A stretch of DNA of 64,000 bases from Catenibacterium mitsuokai (GTDB lineage Bacteria > Bacillota_I > Bacilli_A > Erysipelotrichales > Coprobacillaceae): assembly GCF_025148785.1 (NCBI RefSeq), contig NZ_CP102271.1, forward strand, positions 710,001-774,000, read 5' to 3'. Positions 44,171-53,054 of the stretch are shown here, piece by piece. Position numbers and translations under genes: made by a program. How positions within the stretch are numbered: position 1 is the stretch's first letter; the number at the start of each line of letters is the position of its first letter. The notes below the pieces were generated by a model. It was not told the origin of the DNA and made no database searches. It worked only from the letters and a program-made list of their open reading frames with translations.

Positions 44171-44255
44171 GGGGAGGTAGCGAAGTGGCTAAACGCGGCT
44201 GACTGTAACTCAGTTCTCTACGAGTTCGATGGTTCGAATCCGTCTCTCCCCACCA
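44171..44255 (+). tRNA. tRNA-Tyr (GTA)
   Basis: 85 nt with the long variable arm of class II tRNAs, anticodon loop CTGTAAC, CCA encoded; 2 bp after tRNA-Thr. Confidence 0.95.
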
Positions 44256-44262
44256 TCTTTAT

Positions 44263-44338
44263 TGGGATATAGCCAAGGGGTAAGGCAACAGACTTTGACT
44301 CTGTCATTTCACTGGTTCGAATCCAGTTATCCCAGCCA
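44263..44338 (+). tRNA. tRNA-Gln (TTG)
   Basis: Acceptor TGGGATA/TATCCCA (U1-A72 pair usual for tRNA-Gln), anticodon loop TTTTGAC region with TTG, CCA encoded. Confidence 0.95.
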
Positions 44339-44346
44339 TCTTTTTT

Positions 44347-44422
44347 GACTCGCTAGCTCAGATGGCAGAGCATCTGACTTTTAATCAGAGGGTCAGGGGT
44401 TCAAATCCCCTGCGAGTCACCA
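44347..44422 (+). tRNA. tRNA-Lys (TTT)
   Basis: Acceptor GACTCGC/GCGAGTC, anticodon loop CTTTTAA, CCA encoded. Confidence 0.96.
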
Positions 44423-44428
44423 TCCTAT

Positions 44429-44502
44429 GCGGGTGTAGTTCAATGGTAGAACTTCAGCCTTCCAAGCTGACTACGTGGGTTCGATTCCCATCACCCGCTC
44501 CA
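44429..44502 (+). tRNA. tRNA-Gly (TCC)
   Basis: 74-nt cloverleaf, acceptor GCGGGTG/CACCCGC, anticodon loop CTTCCAA, CCA encoded. Last tRNA of the array. Confidence 0.96.
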
Positions 44503-44511
44503 ACTTATGAA

Positions 44512-44540
44512 CAAGTCAATCTTCGGATTGACTTTTTTTG
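44512..44540 (+). terminator. Terminator of the tRNA array
   Basis: AAGTCAATC TTCG GATTGACTT with T7; a UUCG tetraloop. Confidence 0.9.
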
Positions 44541-44574
44541 TACCTGTAAACTATTTTTTTAATAGGAGCGCTGA

Positions 44575-44709
44575 ATTAGCAAATCAAATCGCAATGACAA
44601 GGCAATCTTTGAATATGAACAGGAAATCTCTGAGGATGCAGTAGCAATTGATGCAAAAATGAATTTGCTGATTTGGAAAAAATCACTTTGGATACGATGT
44701 AAAAATAAA
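44575..44709 (+). pseudogene. Short coding remnant, unidentified
   Basis: A frame without a start codon reads SNRNDKAIFEYEQEISEDAVAID and continues to the downstream terminator stem. The acidic helical composition looks protein-like, but there is no start or ribosome-binding site in frame. Probably the end or middle of a lost gene; no family recognised. Confidence 0.25.
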
Positions 44710-44738
44710 TGCCAGGAGTGTAAACTCCTGGCATTTAT
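44706..44738. terminator. Terminator of the 3-hydroxyacyl-CoA dehydrogenase gene, likely bidirectional
   Basis: TAAATGCCAGGAG / CTCCTGGCATTTA with a 6-nt loop; on the minus strand it is followed by TTTTTAC. Confidence 0.85.
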
Positions 44739-44752
44739 TATAGCCTAGTTAC

Positions 44753-45691
44753 TTATTTTTTGTACTTATAGAATCCTTCACCAGTACTATATCCTAATTT
44801 ACCTTGATCAATATAAGACTTCAACATCTTATGCATGCCTTTGAAGTTATAAGGCGCTAAGAAGCCAGGAATCTTCACATACATACCTACAATCTCATAA
44901 GCAGTCTTTAATCCTACTGTATCAAGAATCTGGAAAGGCCCTTTAGGTGAACCAGTACCTAAAGTCCATGCTTTATCGATACTTTCAGGATCAGAGATAC
45001 CATTGACCATTAAATCCATACCTGAGAATAATAATGGAATCAACATAGAGTTGAGTAGGTAACCAGACTTTTCTTTATTGACAGGTAATGGAATCATTCT
45101 AATCTCTTTCGCAAACTTCATGACTTCATCAAAGCATGTTTTATTTGTCTTATTCTGCATCATAACTTCTGTCATATTATTCTTCCAAATCGTATTTGCG
45201 AAGTGCAAGGCAAGGAACCTATCAGGTCTACCAGTAAACTTAGCTAATTTGCTAGGAAGCATAGTAGAAGAATTAGTCACTAGAATTGTCTTATCAGGAA
45301 GTAGGGGAGCCATCTTTGTATAGACATCCTTCTTAGCTTCCATATTTTCTGTCATAGATTCAATGACTAAATCAGCATCTTTAACTGCTGTTTTCATATC
45401 AAGCTCTAGCTTGATTGTAGAATAAGCGCGTTCTACCTTCTCTAGGCAGTTCTCCTTATCAAAATCATCATAGCCTGCAATACCCATACACCATGTATTG
45501 ATAGATTTATCAATATCCATGAGATTAATTGCATCAATATAAGATTGCTTGATAGAATCAAGCTTAGGCTGTGTACGTCCAATACTGCCTTCACTTCTTA
45601 ACCAGATTGTTACATCAAAACCACAATATGCTGCCTGGAATGCAATCTGTGATCCCAGAACGCCGCCACCCATAATAGTAATGTTCTTCAT
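44753..45691 (-). CDS. 3-hydroxyacyl-CoA dehydrogenase (3-hydroxybutyryl-CoA type)
   Basis: A 312-aa NAD-dependent enzyme. Rossmann motif GGGVLGSQIA at residues 8-17; the catalytic histidine in LALHFANTIWKNNMTEVM and the helper Asn/Glu nearby; the C-terminal dimerisation domain with DTVGLKTAYEIV. Members act in butyrate synthesis or beta-oxidation; no crotonase, thiolase or butyryl-CoA dehydrogenase gene is adjacent, so the pathway is open. GGAGACAAAC selects ATG 45691; upstream in-frame codons have no ribosome-binding site. Confidence 0.88.
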   Translation of the reverse strand: MKNITIMGGGVLGSQIAFQAAYCGFDVTIWLRSEGSIGRTQPKLDSIKQSYIDAINLMDIDKSINTWCMGIAGYDDFDKENCLEKVERAYSTIKLELDMKTAVKDADLVIESMTENMEAKKDVYTKMAPLLPDKTILVTNSSTMLPSKLAKFTGRPDRFLALHFANTIWKNNMTEVMMQNKTNKTCFDEVMKFAKEIRMIPLPVNKEKSGYLLNSMLIPLLFSGMDLMVNGISDPESIDKAWTLGTGSPKGPFQILDTVGLKTAYEIVGMYVKIPGFLAPYNFKGMHKMLKSYIDQGKLGYSTGEGFYKYKK

Positions 45692-45854
45692 GTTTGTCTC
45701 CTTTCTAGTAAAATGAAAACAGAAGAAAAATTTCTTCTGCTTCACTACTATCTTTTTAAACATTATCTAACTTTTATTATACTGATTAAAAAGAGATTAT
45801 CTACTATACTTTGTGAAAAACATCACAATTTCTTACAAACTCATCACATTGTAC

Positions 45855-45881
45855 AAAAAAATCCCGCGATTGCGGGATTTC
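45855..45881 (-). terminator. Terminator of pgi
   Basis: AAATCCCGC AATC GCGGGATTT with T7 on the minus strand. Confidence 0.9.
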
Positions 45882-45884
45882 TTA

Positions 45885-47165
45885 TTAATATCCAGGCTTA
45901 CCTAAAAGCTTGAACATATTCTTCTTGTAAACTTCAACACCTGGCTGGTTGAATGGGTTAACACCTAATAGGTAAACGCTCATTGCACAAGCCTTTTCGA
46001 AGAAGTATACCATATAACCGAAGCTATATGCATCAACATGATCAAGAGTGATCTGGATGTTAGGTACGTTACCAACATTTACATGGGCATCAATAGTACC
46101 TTCACATGCTTTCTGGTTAACATAATCAACTGTCTTACCAGCTAAATAGTTTAAACCATCTAAGTTATCTGCATCACTAGGGATTTCTAAGTTCATCTGA
46201 GGTTCTTTGATCTTTAATACAGTTTCGAATAAAACCTTAGAACCTTCCTGGATGAACTGTCCTAATGAATGAAGGTCAGTTGAGAAAGTACCACTTGTAG
46301 GTAAGATACCTTTTCCTTCTTTACCTTCAGATTCACCAAATAACTGTTTCCACCATTCAGCAGTCTGCTGTAACTGTAAGTTATAAGTTACAAACATTTC
46401 AGCTGGGTAACCAGCCTTTAATAACATCTGTCTTGCAACACCATACTGATAAGCATCGTTTGTAAGAAGATCTGGATTGTTGTATTTATCCTGGGCATCT
46501 TTAGCACCCTTTAACATTGCATCAACATCGATACCAGCCATTGCGATAGGGAATAATCCTACTGCAGTTAATACAGAATAACGTCCACCGATATCATCAG
46601 GAACTACGAATTCTGTATAACCTTCCTGGTCAGCTAAAGTCTTTAATGCACCCTTATGAGCATCTGTAGTAGCAACAATTCTTCTCTGAGCTACTTCTTT
46701 ACCCTTAGTTTCTTCAAGTAATTCTTTGAAGATTCTGAAAGCAACTGAAGTTTCAGTAGTTGTACCAGACTTAGAAATTACATTAATACCGAATTCTTTA
46801 TCTTTTACATAGTTCTTAACCTGTGCTAAATAAGTAGCAGAGAATGTATTACCAATATAGATGATCTGAACCTTGTTTGTTGGGTAAAGACCATTGATTG
46901 CTTCAATAGCAGCTCTTGCGCCTAAGTAAGAACCACCGATACCACAAACTAATAAAACATCAATTTCTTCAGATAATTCTGCAGCTTTTTTCTTAATGTT
47001 TTCTACTTCAGTCTTGTTGTAGTTAGTAGGTAAGTCAACCCATCCTAAAAAGTCGTTACCTGCTCCTGTTTTGTTGTGGATCATATCATGAACTTCTGCG
47101 ACTCTGTCCTTATATGATTCCATGCTTTCTGTTAATTTAGCTTTACTTAAATCAACGTTGATCAT
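45885..47165 (-). CDS. pgi: Glucose-6-phosphate isomerase
   Basis: Interconverts glucose-6-phosphate and fructose-6-phosphate. The 426-aa protein is of the short Firmicutes class. SIS domains with the phosphate-binding [15 protein letters not shown], the catalytic Glu in [14 protein letters not shown] region, [18 protein letters not shown] (Glu) and the C-terminal [16 protein letters not shown] with the active-site lysine. Start 47165 (MINVDLS) has GGAGGAAGATGT and overlaps the stop of the S1-domain gene in ATGA, so they are translationally coupled. Confidence 0.96.
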   Translation of the reverse strand: MINVDLSKAKLTESMESYKDRVAEVHDMIHNKTGAGNDFLGWVDLPTNYNKTEVENIKKKAAELSEEIDVLLVCGIGGSYLGARAAIEAINGLYPTNKVQIIYIGNTFSATYLAQVKNYVKDKEFGINVISKSGTTTETSVAFRIFKELLEETKGKEVAQRRIVATTDAHKGALKTLADQEGYTEFVVPDDIGGRYSVLTAVGLFPIAMAGIDVDAMLKGAKDAQDKYNNPDLLTNDAYQYGVARQMLLKAGYPAEMFVTYNLQLQQTAEWWKQLFGESEGKEGKGILPTSGTFSTDLHSLGQFIQEGSKVLFETVLKIKEPQMNLEIPSDADNLDGLNYLAGKTVDYVNQKACEGTIDAHVNVGNVPNIQITLDHVDAYSFGYMVYFFEKACAMSVYLLGVNPFNQPGVEVYKKNMFKLLGKPGY

Positions 47166-47521
47166 ACATCTTCCTCCTTTGCGATTCCTCGACTGATCCA
47201 TCGAGGCATCATTTCTCTTAGTGGATTAAAACCCTTAGGTGTCTCCACGATTGACTTTCTTTTGCGAAAACGTCTCTTTTTCGCGACTGCTTTTAAAGAA
47301 AGCCTTGCCTGATGATGGACGTTATCTATATCAATGACTTTTACCTTGACCTGTTCTCCATAAAAGACAAATTGATTTACGTCACGAACAAATCCATCAG
47401 ATATTTCTGATATATGGATTAATCCGCTGCTTCCATCAGGCAATAAAGCAAATGCACCATATGGTTGAATACCAGTAATGGTCACATCAACAATGTCACC
47501 TACATGAACTTGATGTTCCAT
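47162..47521 (-). CDS. S1 RNA-binding domain protein (YugI/GSP13 type)
   Basis: A 119-aa protein. Residues 1-78 are an S1/OB fold ([35 protein letters not shown] split across strands 1-3, then VKVKVIDID and ARLSLKA), followed by a basic tail ([10 protein letters not shown]). The family binds RNA and, in Bacillus, associates with ribosomes. It overlaps pgi by 4 bp in one operon. GGAGG lies upstream of the ATG. Confidence 0.9.
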   Translation of the reverse strand: MEHQVHVGDIVDVTITGIQPYGAFALLPDGSSGLIHISEISDGFVRDVNQFVFYGEQVKVKVIDIDNVHHQARLSLKAVAKKRRFRKRKSIVETPKGFNPLREMMPRWISRGIAKEEDV

Positions 47522-47634
47522 TGCACGCCTCCAATCAACTGCATTATAGCATAATTATAATAGTGATAAAAGAATAGATAATAATAATTCTTTAATGTGA
47601 AAAAGATAAATAATTTGTATTTAATATGATATAC

Positions 47635-47676
47635 TTTACAAAAAAAGTGAGTATGATATAGTTAGTATATACTAAC
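47635..47676 (+). promoter_or_regulatory. Promoter with 16-bp perfect palindrome
   Basis: TTTACA (47635-47640) and TATAGT (47657-47662) make a promoter; the perfect palindrome GTTAGTATATACTAAC (47661-47676) covers the expected start of transcription. It looks like an operator controlling the small membrane protein downstream; the regulator is unknown. Confidence 0.6.
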
Positions 47677-47694
47677 ATAGTAGAGGAGAACCAT

Positions 47695-47904
47695 ATGAAG
47701 AAAAAAATATTATATATATTGGTTGCTGCATTACTCTATATACTCACACAATTACCAACTATTGTAAGTAACTATTATTTTGAACCTGGGGAATGGGATA
47801 TTGCAGTATGCAAATATGTTCTTGTGTCTGTTGGATGGATGATTGTCATACTCTATGTCATTCATTTTGTACTGAATTATATTAAGAATATAGACGATGA
47901 ATAA
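47695..47904 (+). CDS. Small two-helix membrane protein
   Basis: A 69-aa hydrophobic protein: helix 1 about residues 4-25 (ILYILVAALLYILTQLPTIV), a loop YYFEPGEWDIA, and helix 2 about 39-62 (YVLVSVGWMIVILYVIHFVL), with an acidic end. AGAGGAG lies 8 bp before the ATG. No family recognised. The tight operator before it and the terminator after it make it a regulated single-gene unit. Confidence 0.75.
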   Translation: MKKKILYILVAALLYILTQLPTIVSNYYFEPGEWDIAVCKYVLVSVGWMIVILYVIHFVLNYIKNIDDE

Positions 47905-47906
47905 CA

Positions 47907-47934
47907 TTGAAGAACCCTCAGTGGTTCTTTTATT
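47907..47934 (+). terminator. Terminator of the small membrane protein gene
   Basis: GAAGAACC CTCAGT GGTTCTTTT with a short T-run. Confidence 0.75.
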
Positions 47935-48102
47935 ATGCTCAGAGTTCATTTACTTTATAAAAATAGCGAATTATGCTTAAAAATGTGCAATCTATCAAAA
48001 TTGTCTAATAAATAAGTATGTTTTTTAGTGATTCTATAGGGTATATCACTTTTCTTTTTTATTTTGTGTGTTATAATGGTCAAGCAGAAGCGAGGTGAAA
48101 TC

Positions 48103-48330
48103 ATGGAAGAAAAGATTGAAGCCATTAAGGAAGTCATTCATAAGTTGAGACCCTATCTACAAAGAGATGGTGGAGACTTAGAATTCGTTGATTTCAAAGA
48201 CGGCATCGTTTATGTACATATGCTTGGTGCATGTGCAGGATGCATGATGCTAGATTCTACTATTAAAGATGGTGTTGAACAGATTTTAATAGAAGAAGTC
48301 CCAGGCGTTATTGAAGTACAGGCAATTTAA
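48103..48330 (+). CDS. Nfu-type Fe-S carrier (NifU C-terminal domain)
   Basis: A 75-aa single-domain protein with LRPYLQRDGGDLEFVDF and the cluster-binding CAGC (GACAGCMM), the complete Nfu core. Nfu proteins carry [4Fe-4S] clusters from SufBCD to targets, here plausibly PFOR and radical SAM proteins. GAGGTGAAATC selects ATG 48103, and TATAAT (48072-48077) is the -10. The following gene is metK behind its own riboswitch. Confidence 0.93.
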   Translation: MEEKIEAIKEVIHKLRPYLQRDGGDLEFVDFKDGIVYVHMLGACAGCMMLDSTIKDGVEQILIEEVPGVIEVQAI

Positions 48331-48345
48331 TTAAATATTTTTATA

Positions 48346-48488
48346 CTCTTATTAAGAACCACACAGATGAGGATCGTTTTAAAGTGGTGGCAACCCTTAT
48401 ATAGAAGGTGCCTTGACCAAGCAAGTATTACTTGAACAATAAGAGGAAGCAGATTACTACGCTTTCCTCTTTGAGGAGAGCTTTTTTA
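48346..48488 (+). promoter_or_regulatory. SAM-I (S-box) riboswitch with transcription attenuator
   Basis: Aptamer 48346-48445: P1 is CTCTTATT/AATAAGAG, then an ACCAC/GTGGT stem with GATGA, the conserved GGCAACC..AAGGTGCC pair and a CAAG/CTTG hairpin. Antiterminator: AAGAGGAAGC (48441-48450) pairs with GCTTTCCTCTT (48461-48471). Terminator: TTCCTC TTT GAGGAG then T6 (48461-48488). Pairing of P1 by bound SAM frees the terminator, turning metK off. The three structures are mutually exclusive as expected. Confidence 0.93.
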
Positions 48489-48509
48489 TTACAGGAGGAA
48501 AAGAAGAAA

Positions 48510-49655
48510 ATGGAAAAGAACTTATTTACATCAGAATCTGTATCAGAAGGACATCCAGATAAGCTTTGTGATCAGATCAGTGATGCAATCTTAGATGAAT
48601 GCTTAAGACAGGACAAATATTCACGTGTAGCTTGTGAATGTTTTGTAACAACTAATTTATTAGTCATTGGTGGAGAAATTACAACGAATGCGAAAGTAGA
48701 TTATGAAGCAGTGGCTCGTGATGTAATGAGAAGAATCGGCTATACGGCTGAAGATTTAGGTATTGATGCAGATACTTGTGAAATCAAGGTAGTCATGGAT
48801 ACACAGTCTAGTGATATCGCATTAGGTACAAATGTAGAAGTAGGTGGTGCAGGTGACCAGGGTATCATGTTTGGTTATGCAACAAATGAAACTGAAACAT
48901 ATATGCCTTTACCAATCTCTATGGCTCATGAATTAGTACGTTATGCAAGTGAATTAAGACATAATGGTACATTCAAACATGCAAGACCTGATATGAAATC
49001 ACAGGTCACTATTGATTATACAGATGAAAACAATCCTAAGGTTGATACAATTCTTATGTCAATCCAGCATGATCCAGATTTCAATGAAGAAGAATTCAAG
49101 ACATTCATTAAAGAAAAGATCATGAAAGAAGTTGTTAGAAAACATCATATGAATGAAGACTATAAGGTATTCATTAATCCAACAGGAAGATTCGTTATTG
49201 GTGGTCCTCATGGTGATACTGGTTTAACTGGACGTAAGATCATCGTTGATACTTATGGAGGAATGGCAAGACATGGTGGAGGCGCATTCTCTGGTAAAGA
49301 CCCATCAAAGGTAGATAGAAGTGCAGCTTATATCAGTCGTTATATCGCTAAGAACATTGTTGCAGCAGGATTATGTGATCGTATTGAAATCCAGTTATCT
49401 TATGCAATTGGCGTAAAGGATCCTACAAGTGTGCATGTTGATACTTATGGAACTGGTAAGGTAGCTGATGAAGTCATCTTAGATGCAATCAAGAAAGAAT
49501 TTGATTTAACTCCTCAGGGTATCATCAATACATTAGATTTATTAAATCCAATCTATGGCGCAACAGCTGCTTATGGACACTTTGGTCGTACTGATGTTGA
49601 ATTCCCATGGGAAAAATTAAATAAAGTAGAAGACTTAAAGAAATACTTAGCTTAA
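48510..49655 (+). CDS. metK: S-adenosylmethionine synthetase
   Basis: Makes SAM from methionine and ATP. The 381-aa protein has [17 protein letters not shown] at the start (ATP/metal), [12 protein letters not shown], and the P-loop-like [25 protein letters not shown] precedes ATG 48510. Expression is controlled by the SAM riboswitch directly upstream. Confidence 0.97.
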   Translation: MEKNLFTSESVSEGHPDKLCDQISDAILDECLRQDKYSRVACECFVTTNLLVIGGEITTNAKVDYEAVARDVMRRIGYTAEDLGIDADTCEIKVVMDTQSSDIALGTNVEVGGAGDQGIMFGYATNETETYMPLPISMAHELVRYASELRHNGTFKHARPDMKSQVTIDYTDENNPKVDTILMSIQHDPDFNEEEFKTFIKEKIMKEVVRKHHMNEDYKVFINPTGRFVIGGPHGDTGLTGRKIIVDTYGGMARHGGGAFSGKDPSKVDRSAAYISRYIAKNIVAAGLCDRIEIQLSYAIGVKDPTSVHVDTYGTGKVADEVILDAIKKEFDLTPQGIINTLDLLNPIYGATAAYGHFGRTDVEFPWEKLNKVEDLKKYLA

Positions 49656-49684
49656 AGAAGACATTAACGTCTTCTTTTTTTATA
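49656..49684 (+). terminator. Terminator of metK
   Basis: AAGAAGAC ATTAAC GTCTTCTT with T7. Confidence 0.88.
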
Positions 49685-49762
49685 TTTTATGTCAAGAGTG
49701 TTTTTTTAGTTTTTTTTATGTATAATATAGATATAGAAAGAATTGTAAAGGAGGAATTAATT

Positions 49763-50299
49763 ATGAAAGTTATTGTCAGAGGTAAAAACGTTACAATTAC
49801 AGATGCTATTGAGGACAAGATTACTAAAAAACTAGCATTGCTCGACAAGTACTTCATCATGGGACAAGATGTGGAGGCTAAGGTTTTAATTAGAACTTAC
49901 CCATTTGGTCAGAAAATTGAAGTTACAATTCCTACAGAGTATGTTCTTCTTCGTGCAGAAGAAACAAGTGATGATCTTTATGAAGCAATCGATTTAGTTA
50001 TCGATAAGCTAGAAAGACAGATCAGAAAGTACAAGACAAAGTTAAGTAGAAAGTCAAAGAATAATAAACTCGCTTTCAATATTAACACTTTAGAAGCTCT
50101 TGAAGAACCTGAAGAAGAAGACGTTGTCGTTAAGACAAAAACAATTAATCCAAAACCAATGGACATGGAAGAAGCTATCATGCAGATGGAACTCATTGGT
50201 CATTCATTCTTCGTTTATAAGGACATCGAAACTAATACTGCATGTGTTGTCTATAAACGTAGAGATGGTGGATATGGTCTTCTTGAAACAGAAGAATAA
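49763..50299 (+). CDS. hpf: Ribosome hibernation promoting factor, long form
   Basis: A 178-aa protein that dimerises 70S ribosomes into inactive 100S particles. The N-terminal S30AE/YfiA domain (VIVRGKNVTITDAIEDKITKKL.., LYEAIDLVIDKLERQIRKYK) is joined by an acidic linker (EALEEPEEEDVVV) to the C-terminal dimerisation domain (MDMEEAIMQMELIGHSFFVYKD, VVYKRRDGGYGLLE), defining long HPF. AAAGGAGG selects ATG 49763; TATAAT near 49722 is the -10. Confidence 0.95.
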   Translation: MKVIVRGKNVTITDAIEDKITKKLALLDKYFIMGQDVEAKVLIRTYPFGQKIEVTIPTEYVLLRAEETSDDLYEAIDLVIDKLERQIRKYKTKLSRKSKNNKLAFNINTLEALEEPEEEDVVVKTKTINPKPMDMEEAIMQMELIGHSFFVYKDIETNTACVVYKRRDGGYGLLETEE

Positions 50300-50304
50300 T
50301 AAAA

Positions 50305-50336
50305 AGAAATCTGGCTTTTGGCCAGATTTTTTTTTA
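50305..50336 (+). terminator. Terminator of hpf
   Basis: AAATCTGGC TTTT GGCCAGATTT with T8. Confidence 0.88.
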
Positions 50337-50372
50337 TGCTCTTAAGTAATTCTTTCTTTTCTTTCGTATATA

Positions 50373-51305
50373 TTATTTGAGAGATACAAGATCGCCCTGC
50401 ATAATATCGTGTGCTTTCATATATTTATCGATATCATTAAGAATTGTTGTCTTTTTGATAGACCATAAAGGAGCTACTAATTCTTCTAATGGTGCATCTC
50501 CAGTCAGTCTTTCTACGACTACATGACTTGGAATATATTCTAATTGTCTTGCAACTAAAGAAATATATTCATCTCTTTCTAACATCTTAAAAGGATAATA
50601 GAGCTTATATAGACGACTATTTTGTGTGACATAGAGATTATGGATCTTGATCCCCTGTATATCTAGTTTTCCTACCGCTTTTGCAGTCTCCAACATCATC
50701 TCTATTGTTTCATTAGGTAAACCATTAATAATATGCACACAGACTTCTAAATGATGTCTTCTTAACATAGAGAGTCCATCTAAGAATTCCTGATAAGTAT
50801 GACAACGATTGATTTCTTTTGCGGTAGTATCATGAATAGTCTGTAAGCCTAATTCTATATAGACATCCGTTTTCTTAGATAATTCTTCTAAATAAGCACA
50901 TATTTCTTCAGTGAGGCAGTCTGCACGTGTCGCAATCGCAATACCAACAACATCCTTCATACCAATAAATGGTTCATAGATCTTCTTTAACTGATCTAAA
51001 GAAGCATAGGTATTTGTATATGCCTGGAAGTAAGGAATAAAGACAGCATCAGGCCACTTTCTTTTCATCACTTCAGCGCCTGCTTTAAACTGTTCTAAAA
51101 GAGAATCACTATCTAGAATAAAGTCTCCAGACCCTTTCTCAGAACAGAATATACAGCCTCCAAAGCCTTTTGTCCCATCTCTATTAGGACAAGTAAAATG
51201 GGCATCTAAAGACACCTTTGCGACTTTTTTATGATATCTCGTTTTTAAAAAATAATTGTATGTATGATAACGTTTGTTATCTAAAGAATATGGAAAAGGA
51301 TTCAT
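50373..51305 (-). CDS. Radical SAM protein, YhcC/TIGR01212-like
   Basis: A 310-aa radical SAM enzyme. The cluster-binding motif is HFTCPNRDG followed by GGCIFCSEKGSGDF (C-x11-C-x2-C, a long spacing typical of the YhcC group). Elp3-like core features include FIPYFQAYTNTYA, VGIAIATRADCL, YIELGLQTIHDTT and HIINGLPNE. Related Elp3-like proteins modify tRNA; the target of this group is not known to me. It depends on [4Fe-4S] supply and SAM. Weak GGGTGAT ribosome-binding site; alone on the minus strand. Confidence 0.88.
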   Translation of the reverse strand: MNPFPYSLDNKRYHTYNYFLKTRYHKKVAKVSLDAHFTCPNRDGTKGFGGCIFCSEKGSGDFILDSDSLLEQFKAGAEVMKRKWPDAVFIPYFQAYTNTYASLDQLKKIYEPFIGMKDVVGIAIATRADCLTEEICAYLEELSKKTDVYIELGLQTIHDTTAKEINRCHTYQEFLDGLSMLRRHHLEVCVHIINGLPNETIEMMLETAKAVGKLDIQGIKIHNLYVTQNSRLYKLYYPFKMLERDEYISLVARQLEYIPSHVVVERLTGDAPLEELVAPLWSIKKTTILNDIDKYMKAHDIMQGDLVSLK

Positions 51306-51349
51306 TTTTTATCACCCGGATCATTATAACATAAAAAGGAGAAAAGAAT

Positions 51350-53053
51350 ATGCTAGAACTTAAAGACTTAACTATGAGTTATGATATATGTCTATTAGAT
51401 CATGTGAATTATATATTTCCAGATACGGGGCTAGTAGGTATTAAAGGTCCTTCAGGATGTGGGAAATCAACTCTTCTTTATTGTTTATGTGGCTTACTGA
51501 AATATGAAGGACAGATTACTTTCAATTATAAAGAGATAGATGCCTCGTTTTGTAAGATGATTGGTTTTATTAAACAGAATAATGATCTGATACCTTCTTA
51601 TACAGTAGAAGAAAACATCATGTCTGGATGTTATTTTGGTCAGATTGATTTGAACAAGAAGAAGATGGATAAAATCACTAGACGATTGAAGATAGATAAA
51701 CTTATGAAAAGATATCCTGATGAACTTTCTATTGGACAGATGAAACGTGTTTCTATTGCCCGTGCCTTGTTGAAGGATGCACCTGTATTACTGTGCGATG
51801 AACCAACAGGTGCACTTCATTATAAACAGGCAAAAGAGGTTATGACACTATTAAAGGAAGTCTCAGAAGATCGTTTGGTCATTGTTGTGTCTCATGATAC
51901 AGAACTATTAGATGAATATGTAGATATACTCATAGAGATGAGGAATCAGACATTACATACTGTTAAAGAAGGGAATACAAATAAAGATGTTCTGATTCCT
52001 CAACATAAGAAGCACTTCTCTTTAAGATATAGCTTTAAAGAAGTGTTAGGAGAAAGAAGGAGACTCGCACTTCTTTCACTCTTTCAGATACTTGTTATTG
52101 TGACTTCGCTAGTAATTATAAGTGGTTTAAATGGTCTTTCTACCTCTATAGAAAAATCTTACATGGAAGCACCACTTAAAGATATTGTGACTATAGCAAG
52201 TCATGATGGGGAACCCTTCTCTTTAAAGGAAAAAGCAACGCCACATTTTGATATAGAAAGTGGGTATATAAAAGGTGTGAATGCATCTTTGATTCGTTTA
52301 CCTGCTAAGAAAAATCATATCAAGCTGCTTTCAGGTCGTTTTCCTCATCATACAAATGAAGTCATTATTACACATAATTTATCTCATAAACTCAAATCAC
52401 AATTCACATGTCATCTATTAGAAGATGATACATATAAAGTAGTAGGAGTAATAGAAGATAATTTCTATCAGGATCAATTTGTCTGTTTTCATCATGATAT
52501 AGATAAGAAATATCCAGATCTTATAAGAGATGACAAGATGGATATTATCACCAATAATCCTAAAACAGTCATTAAACGTTATGAAAACAATTATGAAGCA
52601 GATAATGATGTATATATGAAGAAGATGAGTTATGGCACGCTTATTTCTATTGGTCGCATTATTGCCTTGGCTTATATGATGATCAGTTTATTTGTGGCGA
52701 TAGAACTCACAAAAACAGTCTTCTCTTCTCTTTACTTAGAAAGAAGCCGCTCATTAGCTTTGAAAATCTCTATGGGTGCAACATACAAACAATTACAGCG
52801 TGAATCAAAGATAGAAATATTTATTATTGGCTCATTTATTTACTCTGTCAGCATAGTGATGTTTATAATCATTCTTTCTATTCTTCCATTGACATCATTT
52901 AAGGAATATTTTCATTTTACCTGCCTTGCCTCTCCTTATTATTTCTATATTATTTTCTATTTTCTCTATCTTCTTATATTAATAATATCTGCTTTAGCAC
53001 CGTTTATTCGTATTAAGAAGGAGAGTATTGTCTCATTACTTAGGGAGGAATAA
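51350..53053 (+). CDS. ABC transporter ATPase-permease fusion (FtsX/MacB-like), first of a pair
   Basis: A 567-aa protein. ATPase domain, residues about 1-200: Walker A GPSGCGKST, signature LSIGQMKRVSIARA (Ile for the usual Gly), Walker B VLLCDEPTGAL, H-loop VSHD. The permease half has one helix near residue 240 (LALLSLFQILVIVTSLVIISGL), an extracellular domain and three helices near the C-terminus, the FtsX/MacB plan. With the next gene it should form a heterodimer that moves lipoproteins, peptides or drugs, or signals; cargo unknown. GGAGAA precedes the ATG. Confidence 0.85.
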   Translation: MLELKDLTMSYDICLLDHVNYIFPDTGLVGIKGPSGCGKSTLLYCLCGLLKYEGQITFNYKEIDASFCKMIGFIKQNNDLIPSYTVEENIMSGCYFGQIDLNKKKMDKITRRLKIDKLMKRYPDELSIGQMKRVSIARALLKDAPVLLCDEPTGALHYKQAKEVMTLLKEVSEDRLVIVVSHDTELLDEYVDILIEMRNQTLHTVKEGNTNKDVLIPQHKKHFSLRYSFKEVLGERRRLALLSLFQILVIVTSLVIISGLNGLSTSIEKSYMEAPLKDIVTIASHDGEPFSLKEKATPHFDIESGYIKGVNASLIRLPAKKNHIKLLSGRFPHHTNEVIITHNLSHKLKSQFTCHLLEDDTYKVVGVIEDNFYQDQFVCFHHDIDKKYPDLIRDDKMDIITNNPKTVIKRYENNYEADNDVYMKKMSYGTLISIGRIIALAYMMISLFVAIELTKTVFSSLYLERSRSLALKISMGATYKQLQRESKIEIFIIGSFIYSVSIVMFIIILSILPLTSFKEYFHFTCLASPYYFYIIFYFLYLLILIISALAPFIRIKKESIVSLLREE

Positions 53054-53054
53054 T

